This document shows positions 31,495-40,808 of a DNA stretch of 64,000 nucleotides, piece after piece; the first letter of the stretch is position 1; the number at the start of each line of letters is the position of its first letter. The translations under genes and the position numbers were made by a program. Source of the DNA: JBBQRS01 sp038214535 (GTDB taxonomy: Bacteria > Chloroflexota > Anaerolineae > CG2-30-64-16); contig JBBQRS010000010.1 in the NCBI GenBank assembly GCA_038214535.1, positions 1-64,000 on the forward strand, written 5' to 3'. Below the pieces are notes generated by a model. It saw nothing but the letters and a program-made list of their open reading frames with translations, did not search any database and was not told where the DNA came from.

Positions 31495-33269
31495 TGCGCA
31501 AATTTGTTTCGGAAGGCGAGCAACAACTCGTTCAAGAGGAGCGGGCGCTCCTTCTGGCGTTGCGCGATGTGCAAACGCGTCTGGAAGCCCCCAAATCCGA
31601 TATCGCGCTGCTGGATCGCGCACTGCTGCAAATTGACGAGTTGTTCTTGTTGGTGATCGTCGGTGAGTTCAACTCCGGTAAGTCAGCCTTCATCAATGCT
31701 CTGTTGGGCGAACGTCTCCTGCCCGAAGGGGTGACGCCGACGACAGCGGAAATTCACATCCTGAAGTACGGCCCCGAGGTCAGGATGTCGCATCAGGGCG
31801 ACATCCTGGTGGTCAACGTGCCGGTGGAATGGATGCAGGATGTGAACGTGGTGGATACGCCCGGCACGAACGCCGTTGTGCAGCGTCATCAGGAGATCAC
31901 CGAGGACTTCGTGCCGCGCGCCGATCTGGTATTGTTCGTCACTTCCGCTGACCGGCCTTTTACGGAAAGCGAGCGCGCGTTCCTCGCCCGAATCCGCGAA
32001 TGGGGCAAAAAAGTTGTGTTCGTGTTGAACAAGGTTGACCTGTTCTCCGACGACCAGGAACTGGCGCAGGTCTTGCAGTTCATGGATGAAAATGCCCGCC
32101 AGTTGTTGGGCATCGAGCCGCGCATCTTTCCCATCTCTGCGCGCGCAGGTTTGCGGGCGAAACAGGCGGCTGCTCCCGATCAGCGCGCCGAATTACTGGC
32201 CGCGAGTGGAATGGGCGCGCTGGAAGACTACGTTATTTCGACTCTCGATGCGAAGGAGCGGATGCGCCTCAAGCTGGCTTCCCCGTTGGGTATGACGACG
32301 CAACTTTCTGCGCGCGCACGAAACATCCTGGAGCGCCAGGAAACGCTCCTGCAAGAAGATATCGCGATCGTGCAGGGCATCGAGGTGGACCTTGCGGCGC
32401 ACGAGAAGCAGATGCGGGAAGATTTCCGTTATCGCCTCAGCCACATTGATAACGTCCTGTATGCCCTGGCCGAGCGCGGCAATCGCTTCTTCGACGAAAC
32501 GATTCGCCTGACGCGGGTGTTCGACCTGGTACGCCCCGAACGCATCCAGGCGCTTTTCCAGCAGACGGTGGTGGCTGATGCGGCGGCGCAGGTGGATGTT
32601 TACACGCAAGAGTTGATTGATTGGATGGTGAGCGAAGACTTACAACAGTGGCAGGCCATCACGCACGCGCTCAACCAGCGCATCGCACGGCGCCGGAATG
32701 ACCCTGCGAGCGATTGGGCCGGCTCGGATGGCCCCGATGAACTCTTGCTGACGAAGTTCGACTACAATCGTCGTGAGTTGCTCGAGTCGGTGGGGCGCGC
32801 CGCCCAGGGCATCTCAACCAGTTATGATTCGAAAGCAGAAGCGGCCGCGCTGGCCGAGTCGCTCCAGCGGTCGGTGGCGCAGGCCGCAATCGTCGAGATC
32901 TCTGCCGTGGGCCTGGGCGCGCTGTTGGTGAAGCTGTTGGCCGCGTCGCTGGCCGATATCACCGGCGTCCTTGCCGCGGGCGCACTGGCGGCGTTGGGAC
33001 TCTACATCATTCCCTTCAAGCGCAACCAGGCCAAGCGCCAACTCGAAAGTCGAATCAACGAGTTGCGCGCACAACTCAGCACGACGCTGACCACGCAATT
33101 CGAGCGCGAACTCGACCGGTCACTGACGCGTGTGCGGGGCGCGATTCGTCCCTACACGCGCTTCGTTGAGACCCAGCAGGCGGAACTGGCAGAACTGACG
33201 ACCAACCTCCGCGCCATTGACGCGAAGGCGCATGAACTCGAACGGCGGATTGATGCCGAAATCGGCTGA
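31494..33269 (+). CDS. Dynamin-family GTPase with C-terminal membrane hairpin
   Basis: The 591-residue protein has a GTPase domain with GEFNSGKS (57-64), DTPGT (121-125) and NKVD (179-182), long helical regions, and two hydrophobic segments (about 465-505) ending in GLYIIP that could insert in a membrane, then a coiled-coil tail. Bacterial dynamin-like proteins remodel or guard membranes and some act against phage. The ATG shares a base with the capA stop (TGATG); a GTG three bases earlier is possible. Confidence 0.85.
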   Translation: MRKFVSEGEQQLVQEERALLLALRDVQTRLEAPKSDIALLDRALLQIDELFLLVIVGEFNSGKSAFINALLGERLLPEGVTPTTAEIHILKYGPEVRMSHQGDILVVNVPVEWMQDVNVVDTPGTNAVVQRHQEITEDFVPRADLVLFVTSADRPFTESERAFLARIREWGKKVVFVLNKVDLFSDDQELAQVLQFMDENARQLLGIEPRIFPISARAGLRAKQAAAPDQRAELLAASGMGALEDYVISTLDAKERMRLKLASPLGMTTQLSARARNILERQETLLQEDIAIVQGIEVDLAAHEKQMREDFRYRLSHIDNVLYALAERGNRFFDETIRLTRVFDLVRPERIQALFQQTVVADAAAQVDVYTQELIDWMVSEDLQQWQAITHALNQRIARRRNDPASDWAGSDGPDELLLTKFDYNRRELLESVGRAAQGISTSYDSKAEAAALAESLQRSVAQAAIVEISAVGLGALLVKLLAASLADITGVLAAGALAALGLYIIPFKRNQAKRQLESRINELRAQLSTTLTTQFERELDRSLTRVRGAIRPYTRFVETQQAELAELTTNLRAIDAKAHELERRIDAEIG

Positions 33270-33780
33270 GCCGCACCCTGCGCCCTTCGCATTACGCCCT
33301 CTGGAAGTGGATGACATACCGGCCGTCCAGACTCTCTATGAAGCGACGCCGGACGTATTTCGTAAGCTCATCGGTCGCCCCGCGCCGCCGGATCAGGCCG
33401 GCAACGACGTTTTTCAGGCGTTGCAAACATCGGGGCGCTATCAGTTCGCGATTTTGCTTGACGGGTGTGTGGTGGGCGTCGCCGATTGCAAACTCGACGA
33501 TGCGGTGGAGCATCTCGCTCACATCGGGATGCTGCTCCTGCGACCGCCTTACAATGATCCTGCAGTCCTCGGCCTTGTGGCGCGCATCGTGATTCGCTGG
33601 CTCGAAGGGCTGGATGTGCAGCGTTTGCAGGTTGCCGTATTAGCTCAGGATTATCAAGCGCAGGCCTTCTGGCGCGCCCAGGGCTTCGAATTTACCGGTG
33701 AGCAATATCGGCGCGAGTTGCCGGGGTACGCGCCGCGCTTTCTCATCATGGAGCACGCGCTTTCGGCCTCTCCGGGTTAA
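33253..33780 (+). CDS. GNAT-family N-acetyltransferase
   Basis: The 175-residue protein begins with LRPLEVDDIPAVQTLYEATPD, a GNAT alpha1 region. The typical later part is VARIVIRWLEGLDVQRLQVAVLAQDYQAQAFWRAQGFEFTGE, covering the acetyl-CoA and C-terminal motifs. The substrate is unknown. The ATG at 33253 overlaps the dynamin gene by 17 bases. Confidence 0.8.
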   Translation: MPKSAEPHPAPFALRPLEVDDIPAVQTLYEATPDVFRKLIGRPAPPDQAGNDVFQALQTSGRYQFAILLDGCVVGVADCKLDDAVEHLAHIGMLLLRPPYNDPAVLGLVARIVIRWLEGLDVQRLQVAVLAQDYQAQAFWRAQGFEFTGEQYRRELPGYAPRFLIMEHALSASPG

Positions 33781-33884
33781 GTTCCTCTTTACTCCCCTAC
33801 CCCACCGGAATCGCTCAACGCAGCCGATTGCCCTGAACTTCTGCAATTGTTGGCAGGCCCACTTCAAAAATCGTCGGCTGCGGG

Positions 33885-33901
33885 TATTCTGTGGTAGAAT
33901 A
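33885..33901. promoter_or_regulatory. Dyad TATTCT-N5-AGAATA, candidate operator
   Basis: The perfect 6+6 inverted repeat overlaps a possible extended -10 (TGGTAGAAT) about 145 bases upstream of uvrA. Confidence 0.35.
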
Positions 33902-33975
33902 ACCTCTTACCGCGACGGCAGCGGACCGAAAGACGCCTCAATCCTCGATTCATTGCAAACCTTGGAGATTGACTG

Positions 33976-34004
33976 TTGCGTCGGCGCGGCAGTTGTGCTA
34001 TGCT
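33976..34004 (+). promoter_or_regulatory. Promoter of uvrA
   Basis: TTGCGT (33976-33981) and TATGCT (33999-34004) are 17 bases apart. The leader is about 35 bases and contains GAGGGA before the ATG. Confidence 0.6.
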
Positions 34005-34046
34005 GGGTTAGCACTTTTGTTCTGTATTCACCTGCTGAGGGACGCT

Positions 34047-37000
34047 ATGGCGCAGGATAAATTGATCATTCGTGGGGCACGCGAACACAATCTAAAGAAC
34101 TTTGATCTCGAGATCCCGCGCGACCAGTTGGTCGTCGTGACGGGTTTGTCCGGCTCGGGCAAGTCGAGCCTGGCCTTCGACACGATCTACGCGGAGGGCC
34201 AACGGCGTTACGTCGAATCGCTCTCGGCCTATGCGCGCCAGTTTCTCGGCTTGATGGAGAAGCCGGACGTAGACCAGATCGAAGGTCTCAGCCCGGCGAT
34301 CTCCATAGATCAACGCGGCGCGAGCCGAAATCCCCGCTCCACGGTCGGCACGATCACCGAAATCTACGACTATCTGCGCTTGTTGTATGCCCGCGTCGGG
34401 CAGCCGCACTGCCCCCAGTGTGGGCGCGAAATCAGCGCGCAGACGGTGCAGCAGATCGTGGATAGTATCATGGAGTATCCGCAGGGTAGCCGTTTGCTGA
34501 TCCTTGCCCCCCTGATCATGGATCGCAAGGGCGAACACAAGGGCATCTTCGAGGATATCCGTAAGGCCGGCTTCGTGCGGATGCGCGTGGACGACGAAAC
34601 GTATGAGGTCGAGAACCCACCGGAGTTGGATCGCTACAAGAATCACACCATCGAGGCCGTCGTAGATCGGCTCGTGGTGCGGGCACCCGAACCCGGCGCT
34701 GAGGGTGATGAGCGCATCCGTCTCGCGGATTCGGTCGAAACGGCGCTGAATCTGGGCGGCGGTGTGATGCTGGTGTCGGACATCACGAACGAGGAGCAGG
34801 CGCGCGACCGGCTCTTTTCCGAGCGGTTTGCCTGCCCCGCATGTGGGATCAGCCTGCCGGAGATCGAGCCGCGCACCTTCAGTTTTAACAGCCCTCATGG
34901 CGCCTGCCCTACCTGCACCGGGCTGGGCAGCCAGATGGAGTTCGACCCCGAGCTGATTATCCCTGACAAAACGAAGAGCCTGGCGGATGGCGCAATCAAG
35001 CCCTGGGATCGCGAGACACAGAATTACTACCATTCCCTGGTCGAGGCCGCTGCGGCGCATTATCATATTCCGTTCGATGTCCCCGTGAGTGAGTTGAGCA
35101 AGAATCAACTCAACACGATCCTCAACGGCGGGCGGCAAGACGATACCATTACGATTAGTTATGTCAATCAGGATGGGCGCTCACGACGCTATCAGACCCA
35201 TTACGAGGGCGTGGTCCCAAATCTTCAGCGCCGCTATCGCGAGACGACGTCTGACTACGTGCGCAGCGATCTCGAACGCTATATGACGGAACGGCCCTGC
35301 CCCACCTGTAAGGGGAAACGGTTGCGCCCGGAAGCGCTGGCCGTGACCGTGTTGGATCAGAACATAGATCAGGCGAGTCACTTCTCCGTGACAGAGATAC
35401 TCTGGTGGGTGGAGACCCTGGCCGGCGTGCGGGGTGAGTTGAAACCAACGGGCAGCAATGGCACGGAACCGGTGGCCGCTGCCAAAATCGGTTCTTCCGA
35501 GGAAGTTCCGCCCGGCTCGCCGCTGAGTCAACGCGACTACACCATCGCCCGGCAGATTCTCAAAGAGCTTCACGCCCGGATTCGGTTCTTGCGGGATGTC
35601 GGGCTGGACTACCTGTCGTTGGACCGCGCCGCGGCGACCCTTTCCGGCGGCGAGGCGCAACGGATTCGGCTGGCGACGCAAATCGGGTCGCAGCTCATGG
35701 GCGTGCTCTACATCCTGGATGAACCGAGCATCGGGTTGCATCAACGTGACAATGCGCGTTTGATTCAGACGTTGCTCGATCTGCGCAACCTGGGGAACAC
35801 CGTGCTGGTCATCGAGCACGACGAAGAGACGATGCGCGCCTCGGATTGGATCGTAGACATGGGGCCGGGCGCGGGCGAAAACGGCGGCTATGTCGTCTGC
35901 TCCGCCCAGACGGAGGAGTTCCTCCATTGCGCGGATAGCCTGACGGCAGAGTATCTGCGCGGCGAAAAGGAAATCGCAATCCCCAAGTTGCGGCGTCCGG
36001 GCAACGGCGAGTACCTGATCGTGCGTGGCGCGACCGAGAACAACCTCAAGAACCTGGACGTGCGCTTCCCGCTGGGCAAGTTGATCTGTGTGACCGGCGT
36101 CAGCGGCAGCGGCAAATCCAGCCTGGTTAACGAAGTTCTGTATAAGGCGTTGGCCGCGCAGATGTATCGGGCGAAAGATCGCCCCGGCAGCTTCGAGAGC
36201 ATTGAGGGGATCGAGCATCTGGATAAGGTGATTGACATTGATCAGTCGCCGATTGGCCGCACCCCGCGCTCGAACCCGGCGACGTACACCAATTTGTTTA
36301 CGGACGTCCGTGACTTGTTTGCGTCATTGCCCGAAGCCAAGATGCGCGGCTACAAGGCTGGTCGGTTCAGCTTCAACGTCAAGGGCGGCCGCTGCGAAGC
36401 CTGTCGCGGCGACGGCATCATCCGCATCGAGATGCAGTTCCTGCCCGATGTCTACGTGCCATGCGAGGTCTGCCACGGGCGACGCTATAATCGTGAGGCG
36501 CTGGAGATCAAGTATAAGGGCAAGAGCATTGCCGATGTGCTGGAAATGACCGTGAGCGAAGGCTTGCAATTCTTCCAGAACATCCCTTCCATCCGCAACA
36601 AGCTCAGCACGTTGGCGGACGTGGGGCTGGGTTATGTCCGGCTGGGCCAGTCGGCCACCACCCTGTCCGGCGGCGAGGCGCAGCGCGTCAAGCTGAGCCG
36701 CGAACTCAGCCGTCGGGCGACCGGCAAGACACTCTACATCCTGGATGAGCCGACCACCGGTCTGCACTTCGAGGATACCAAGAAGCTGTTGCAAGTCCTG
36801 TCCCAGCTTGTAGATCAGGGCAACACCATCGTCGTGATCGAACACAACCTGGACGTGATCAAGTCCGCGGACTGGGTCATTGACCTGGGGCCGGAGGGCG
36901 GCAATGCCGGCGGCTATGTGATCGCCGAGGGGACGCCGGAGTACGTGGCGCAGACGCCGAAGTCCTACACGGGACAGTATCTCGCGCCGGTGCTGGCGGA

Positions 37001-37079
37001 TCGTGAGGCGATGCAGCCCGCCGATGTGATCGAGGCGCGGGCGCGTCCGTCGCAGGCTGTAGCTGAAAAGTCGCGTTGA
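34047..37079 (+). CDS. uvrA: Excinuclease ABC subunit A
   Basis: The 1,010-residue protein has two ABC ATPase modules, with Walker A GLSGSGKSSL near residue 32 and GVSGSGKSSL near 690. It also has zinc-finger cysteines (CPQCG, CPACG, CPTCTG, CPTCKG, CEACRG, CEVCHG) and the LSGGEAQR signatures. UvrA finds bulky DNA damage and loads UvrB. It is longer than the usual 940 or so residues, mainly through an insert (about 465-490, rich in Gly, Ser and Glu) before the first ATPase signature. The ATG is chosen after GAGGGA; earlier in-frame starts lie within the promoter. Confidence 0.97.
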   Translation: MAQDKLIIRGAREHNLKNFDLEIPRDQLVVVTGLSGSGKSSLAFDTIYAEGQRRYVESLSAYARQFLGLMEKPDVDQIEGLSPAISIDQRGASRNPRSTVGTITEIYDYLRLLYARVGQPHCPQCGREISAQTVQQIVDSIMEYPQGSRLLILAPLIMDRKGEHKGIFEDIRKAGFVRMRVDDETYEVENPPELDRYKNHTIEAVVDRLVVRAPEPGAEGDERIRLADSVETALNLGGGVMLVSDITNEEQARDRLFSERFACPACGISLPEIEPRTFSFNSPHGACPTCTGLGSQMEFDPELIIPDKTKSLADGAIKPWDRETQNYYHSLVEAAAAHYHIPFDVPVSELSKNQLNTILNGGRQDDTITISYVNQDGRSRRYQTHYEGVVPNLQRRYRETTSDYVRSDLERYMTERPCPTCKGKRLRPEALAVTVLDQNIDQASHFSVTEILWWVETLAGVRGELKPTGSNGTEPVAAAKIGSSEEVPPGSPLSQRDYTIARQILKELHARIRFLRDVGLDYLSLDRAAATLSGGEAQRIRLATQIGSQLMGVLYILDEPSIGLHQRDNARLIQTLLDLRNLGNTVLVIEHDEETMRASDWIVDMGPGAGENGGYVVCSAQTEEFLHCADSLTAEYLRGEKEIAIPKLRRPGNGEYLIVRGATENNLKNLDVRFPLGKLICVTGVSGSGKSSLVNEVLYKALAAQMYRAKDRPGSFESIEGIEHLDKVIDIDQSPIGRTPRSNPATYTNLFTDVRDLFASLPEAKMRGYKAGRFSFNVKGGRCEACRGDGIIRIEMQFLPDVYVPCEVCHGRRYNREALEIKYKGKSIADVLEMTVSEGLQFFQNIPSIRNKLSTLADVGLGYVRLGQSATTLSGGEAQRVKLSRELSRRATGKTLYILDEPTTGLHFEDTKKLLQVLSQLVDQGNTIVVIEHNLDVIKSADWVIDLGPEGGNAGGYVIAEGTPEYVAQTPKSYTGQYLAPVLADREAMQPADVIEARARPSQAVAEKSR

Positions 37080-37151
37080 CCGCCGCCAGATGATCCATAT
37101 GACAAGCATGATGCGCTCGCTGCACCGGCTATGCGCGCAAGGAATGGTTGA

Positions 37152-38648
37152 ATGAAACGCTATCACATCTGGACGATTGGCTGCCAGATGAACGAGGCCG
37201 ACTCGGGCCGCGTGGCCGCCGAATTGGATGCGTTGGGTTACGCGCCGACCGACACGCCGGAACAGGCCGATGTCGTGGTGCTCAACACGTGTGTAGTGCG
37301 CCAGAGCGCCGAAGATCGTGCGGTCGGGCGGCTCTGGTCGTTCCGTCCGCTAAAGGAGAGCGACCCGAATCGCGTGATCGCGCTGATGGGCTGTATGGTC
37401 GGGGTGAAACCGAATCCGGCCCTGCGTGAGCGGTTCCCCTTCGTAGACGTGTTCATGCCCCCGTCAGACCCGGCGCCCTTGGTCGGCTACCTCAGTGGGC
37501 GCACGCTGGAGGCCGATGCGCGTGATCTGGAGGCGGAAGTTATGGCATCACGGTTTCGCTTGCAGGATAACGCCAGCCCGGAAGCTGCGGCGCTGGGTTT
37601 GATTGACGCGGACGCGTGGGATGACGACGCCGACGGGTTCGAGCCGGCGCGCAGCGCGGAGCCGGTTTTGCAGAGCATCCGTCACGTGTCGTTGCACGGG
37701 GCCACGCCGGTCTCGGCCAACGTGCCGATTGTCTATGGCTGTTCGCACGCCTGCACGTTCTGCATCATCCCGTTCCGGCGCGGCGTCGAGCGCAGCCGGC
37801 CCGTGAGCGAGATCGTCCGCGAGGTCGAAGGGCTGGTCGCGCAGGGCGTGCGCGAGGTGATGCTGCTGGGGCAGATCGTGGATCGCTATGGCAAGGACTT
37901 CCCCGGTGAATGCCCCGACCTCGCTGATCTGCTGCGGGCAATCCACGAGATCGAGGGCCTCTGGCGCATCCGATTCCTCACCAGTCACCCCAGCTACATG
38001 ACCGACCGCATCCTACACGCGGTGGCCGAATTGCCGAAGGTGTGCGAGCAGATCGAAGTCCCCGTGCAATCGGGCGATGATGCGGTGCTAGTGGACATGA
38101 AACGTGGATACACGCGAGATGCTTATCTCCGCCTGGTGGGTCACATCCGAGAGATCATTCCGGGCACAGCCGTGCATACAGACATCATCGTCGGCTTTCC
38201 CGGCGAAACCGACGCGCAGTTTCAACAAACCTACGATCTCCTGGCCGAACTCAAGCTGGACAAGGTACACCTGGCGGCGTACTCGCCCCGCCCCGGCACG
38301 GTGAGCGCTCGCAAGATGGACGACGACGTGCCCGCAGAGGAAAAAAAGCGCCGTTGGGACGCCCTTGATGCGCTTCAGGCCCAGGTTGTGGGCGAGATCA
38401 ACGGCCGGTTGCTGGGTGAGACGCTGGAAGTGCTGGTGGAAGGCACGCACAAAGGGCGCTGGCGCGGGCGGGCGCGCACGAACAAGCTGGTCTTCTTTGA
38501 CGATGCGCGCGATTGGCGTGGTAAGCTGGCGCAGGTGCGGATCGGCTGGACCGGCCCCTGGTCTATGATCGGCACGGTGATTCCCGAAGATGGCGGCTCC
38601 TCGATTATTCCGTTGACTTTCGCTCCCGAGGCCAATTACGGAGAGTAA
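37152..38648 (+). CDS. miaB: tRNA methylthiotransferase MiaB-like
   Basis: The 498-residue radical-SAM enzyme has an N-terminal cluster domain with Cys11, Cys47 and Cys81, the SAM-binding CSHACTFC (Cys197, 201, 204) and a C-terminal TRAM domain. MiaB adds the 2-methylthio group to isopentenyl-adenosine 37 in tRNA. There is an acidic insert of about 40 residues (about 125-180) between the first two domains, so the radical-SAM cysteines fall later than in E. coli (about 157). GQIVDRYG replaces the common GQNVNSYG. It starts 72 bases after uvrA. A related RimO or MtaB role is less likely. Confidence 0.88.
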   Translation: MKRYHIWTIGCQMNEADSGRVAAELDALGYAPTDTPEQADVVVLNTCVVRQSAEDRAVGRLWSFRPLKESDPNRVIALMGCMVGVKPNPALRERFPFVDVFMPPSDPAPLVGYLSGRTLEADARDLEAEVMASRFRLQDNASPEAAALGLIDADAWDDDADGFEPARSAEPVLQSIRHVSLHGATPVSANVPIVYGCSHACTFCIIPFRRGVERSRPVSEIVREVEGLVAQGVREVMLLGQIVDRYGKDFPGECPDLADLLRAIHEIEGLWRIRFLTSHPSYMTDRILHAVAELPKVCEQIEVPVQSGDDAVLVDMKRGYTRDAYLRLVGHIREIIPGTAVHTDIIVGFPGETDAQFQQTYDLLAELKLDKVHLAAYSPRPGTVSARKMDDDVPAEEKKRRWDALDALQAQVVGEINGRLLGETLEVLVEGTHKGRWRGRARTNKLVFFDDARDWRGKLAQVRIGWTGPWSMIGTVIPEDGGSSIIPLTFAPEANYGE

Positions 38649-38677
38649 TCACAGGGAGCAGACTGTTTCCGGACGCG

Positions 38678-38714
38678 AAGGACACCCCCGATTTTACGGG
38701 AGGTGTCCTTTTTT
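38678..38714. terminator. Terminator between miaB and the LysM gene
   Basis: AAGGACACC (38678-38686) pairs with GGTGTCCTT (38702-38710) and T6 follows on the plus strand; it may also serve the converging gene. Confidence 0.8.
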
Positions 38715-38729
38715 GACTTCAGCGGGACG

Positions 38730-40571
38730 TTACTTCACGATGCACAGCTTCTGGCCGACGTAGATCACATTCGGGTTGGCCAGGCTGTTTGCCTTTGTGA
38801 GCGTGGCCACGGATGAACCGTACCTCGCCGCGATCTTGTTGAGAGTATCGCCGCGCACCACGATATGCCAGGCGCTACATACCGGCGCTTCGGGAGCGAC
38901 AGGCTGCGGCGAGGGTTGCTCGACCATGACGACCGGCTTTTCGACCACGACAACCGGTTGAAGCCTGACGACCGGCGGCGGCATTGCCCCGCCTTCGCAA
39001 GGCACGATTAGCTTCTGCCCAACGTAGATCACGTTGGGATTGGAGATGTTGTTGGCCTGCGCCAGAACTTGGACGCTGGTGTGATACCGTGCTGCGATCC
39101 TGCCCAGCGTATCGCCACGGGCAACAACGTGGACGCAGATCGGTTCAGGGCCCGGCTGAGGGTCCACCGGAGGCTGTGTCGGAGGCCAGGTTGGGAGCAC
39201 GCCGCCGGGGCAACCGGAGAACCGAACCGCATCGAGGTTCACGTTCAGCTCGCGGTGTGTGGTACCCCACTTCTTCCAGGCGCGAATGCCGATGATGACA
39301 TTGTTGCCCGGCGCTGCAATGCGCGTGCGGTAGCTCAGCATCGGGCCGGGGTCGGTGCGCAGGGAGATCTCATCCCACGGCAGTTCCACCCAGTTGGTGA
39401 TATCGGCCTGCGAAGGATCGGCGTCGGCCACTGCGTAGCCCCACTGCACGCGGTAGCGGAAGGGGTCATCGCCGGGGTGCGCCGCCTCTTCCCGGAGTAG
39501 CCCGGTGAGGGCAAACTCATAGGTCGCGCCCGGTTTCAGGCCGTATACCACCTGGGAAATGCCGGCGAACCGATCGGGATCGGAAGCAGCCAGCCCCCAC
39601 GTGTTGATTTCGATGAGTTGGCCGTGTGCGCCATCGGTGATGACGCGCGGCCACATTTCATCGTAGAACCCATAAGCCGCCGCGCCGCCGGTAGTATAAG
39701 CGCTCCAGTAGTTGCCCACGCCGTTAGTGAACCCACCTTCGAAACTGCCGTTGTGAATCTGGTTCGGGCCGACACAGGCGACCTCAGCAGGCGGCAGGAT
39801 CGGGATGGTATTGTCGGGCAAGATGGGGTATGTCGGGAGTTCAATCGGGCCGGGCAGGATGACCACAGGGGGCGCCGGTATTGGCGGATTCTTCGGGCCG
39901 GGGCCAAACAGACTGATCGCGTCGAGGTTGACGTCCAATTCTCTGCCCGGCGTGCCCCACTTCTTCCAGACCCGGAAGAAGATCGTCATGGTGGGGCTTG
40001 GCGCGACGAAGCTGGTGCTGTAGCTCTCCATGCCGGTAGGCGACAGCCGATTGTCAATCTTGTCCCAGGGGAGTTCGACCCAGTTCGTGACGGTGGACCA
40101 ATCGGTGTTACCGTCGGTGGTGTAGCCCCACTGGACGCGATAGCGGAAGGGGTCTTCGGCGGAGTTCGGCTCATGTTCGCGCATCAACCCGCTCAAATGG
40201 AGCTGATAAGTACCTCCGCGCACCAGATGAACGCTCTGATAAATGCCTGCAAAGCGGTCGGGCTCAGATGCGGCGAGACCTTTGGTGTTGAGTTCGATGA
40301 GCTGACTATGTGCGCCATCGGCGACAACCGGCGCCCACTGATCGTCATAGAACCCATACGTGATGCTCCCACCGTTGGTGAAGCAGCCCCAACCCTGACC
40401 GACTGACCCACAGCCGGCGACCGTGCTGAAACCGCTTTCAAAGTTTCCGTTGGTGAGCATTTCCTGATCAACGACGGCGAGGGTGCTGCCGCCTACCAGG
40501 GACATACTTGCCAGCAGCGCTAACAAGAGGGAAAGAAAGACCAGACGCTGCCTTCGAATGCCAATCTTCAT
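38730..40571 (-). CDS. Secreted protein with two tandem galactose-binding-like domains and two LysM domains
   Basis: The 613-residue precursor has a signal peptide (about 1-34). Two similar modules follow (about 36-230 and 270-460), each with NGxFESGF/GGF, YGFYDxxWxxVxxDGAHxQLIExNTxGLAAS, RYRVQWGY and FRVWKKWGT/IRAWKKWGT. They look like jelly-roll carbohydrate-binding domains and share enough to indicate an internal duplication. Pro-rich linkers lead to two LysM domains (about 475-520 and 565-613, both with NPNVIYVGQKL), which bind peptidoglycan or chitin-like glycans. It is probably a cell-wall-attached or surface protein. The ATG follows AAGGAGGAGG. Confidence 0.8.
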   Translation of the reverse strand: MKIGIRRQRLVFLSLLLALLASMSLVGGSTLAVVDQEMLTNGNFESGFSTVAGCGSVGQGWGCFTNGGSITYGFYDDQWAPVVADGAHSQLIELNTKGLAASEPDRFAGIYQSVHLVRGGTYQLHLSGLMREHEPNSAEDPFRYRVQWGYTTDGNTDWSTVTNWVELPWDKIDNRLSPTGMESYSTSFVAPSPTMTIFFRVWKKWGTPGRELDVNLDAISLFGPGPKNPPIPAPPVVILPGPIELPTYPILPDNTIPILPPAEVACVGPNQIHNGSFEGGFTNGVGNYWSAYTTGGAAAYGFYDEMWPRVITDGAHGQLIEINTWGLAASDPDRFAGISQVVYGLKPGATYEFALTGLLREEAAHPGDDPFRYRVQWGYAVADADPSQADITNWVELPWDEISLRTDPGPMLSYRTRIAAPGNNVIIGIRAWKKWGTTHRELNVNLDAVRFSGCPGGVLPTWPPTQPPVDPQPGPEPICVHVVARGDTLGRIAARYHTSVQVLAQANNISNPNVIYVGQKLIVPCEGGAMPPPVVRLQPVVVVEKPVVMVEQPSPQPVAPEAPVCSAWHIVVRGDTLNKIAARYGSSVATLTKANSLANPNVIYVGQKLCIVK

Positions 40572-40681
40572 GGTGTCCTCCTCCTTCGAACGGCACATTG
40601 TTCGTATTGAGGCGCAACCCGGGGGACTTCGCCGTTCTCCCGTTGACGTGCGTCAGAATTGGGTGGTACTGACATGAGAGA

Positions 40682-40710
40682 ATTATAGCACTTACGCGGC
40701 GCGAAATCAA
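40682..40710 (-). promoter_or_regulatory. Promoter of the secreted LysM protein gene
   Basis: On the minus strand TTGATT (40705-40710) and TATAAT (40682-40687) are 17 bases apart. The leader is about 105 bases. Confidence 0.7.
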
Positions 40711-40808
40711 TACCCCAGGTCTGAACTTCTTGCCTGACAATGTGCAATCTGGTTCACAACTCGAATATCATGACGCAATGGTCGCGCGAAAGATACGGTA
40801 TAAATTCG

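Larger units (their letters stand above)
33781..34046 (+). other. uvrA upstream region
   Basis: No gene is seen in these 266 bases. They hold a dyad TATTCT-N5-AGAATA (33885-33901) containing TAGAAT, and a promoter at 33976-34004. A run with the look of a LexA box (both halves of GAAC/GTTC) is not present. Confidence 0.5.

Noticed and set aside
34092..36218. Two long minus-strand frames opposite uvrA
   Set aside because: They mirror uvrA codons and carry no protein signature.
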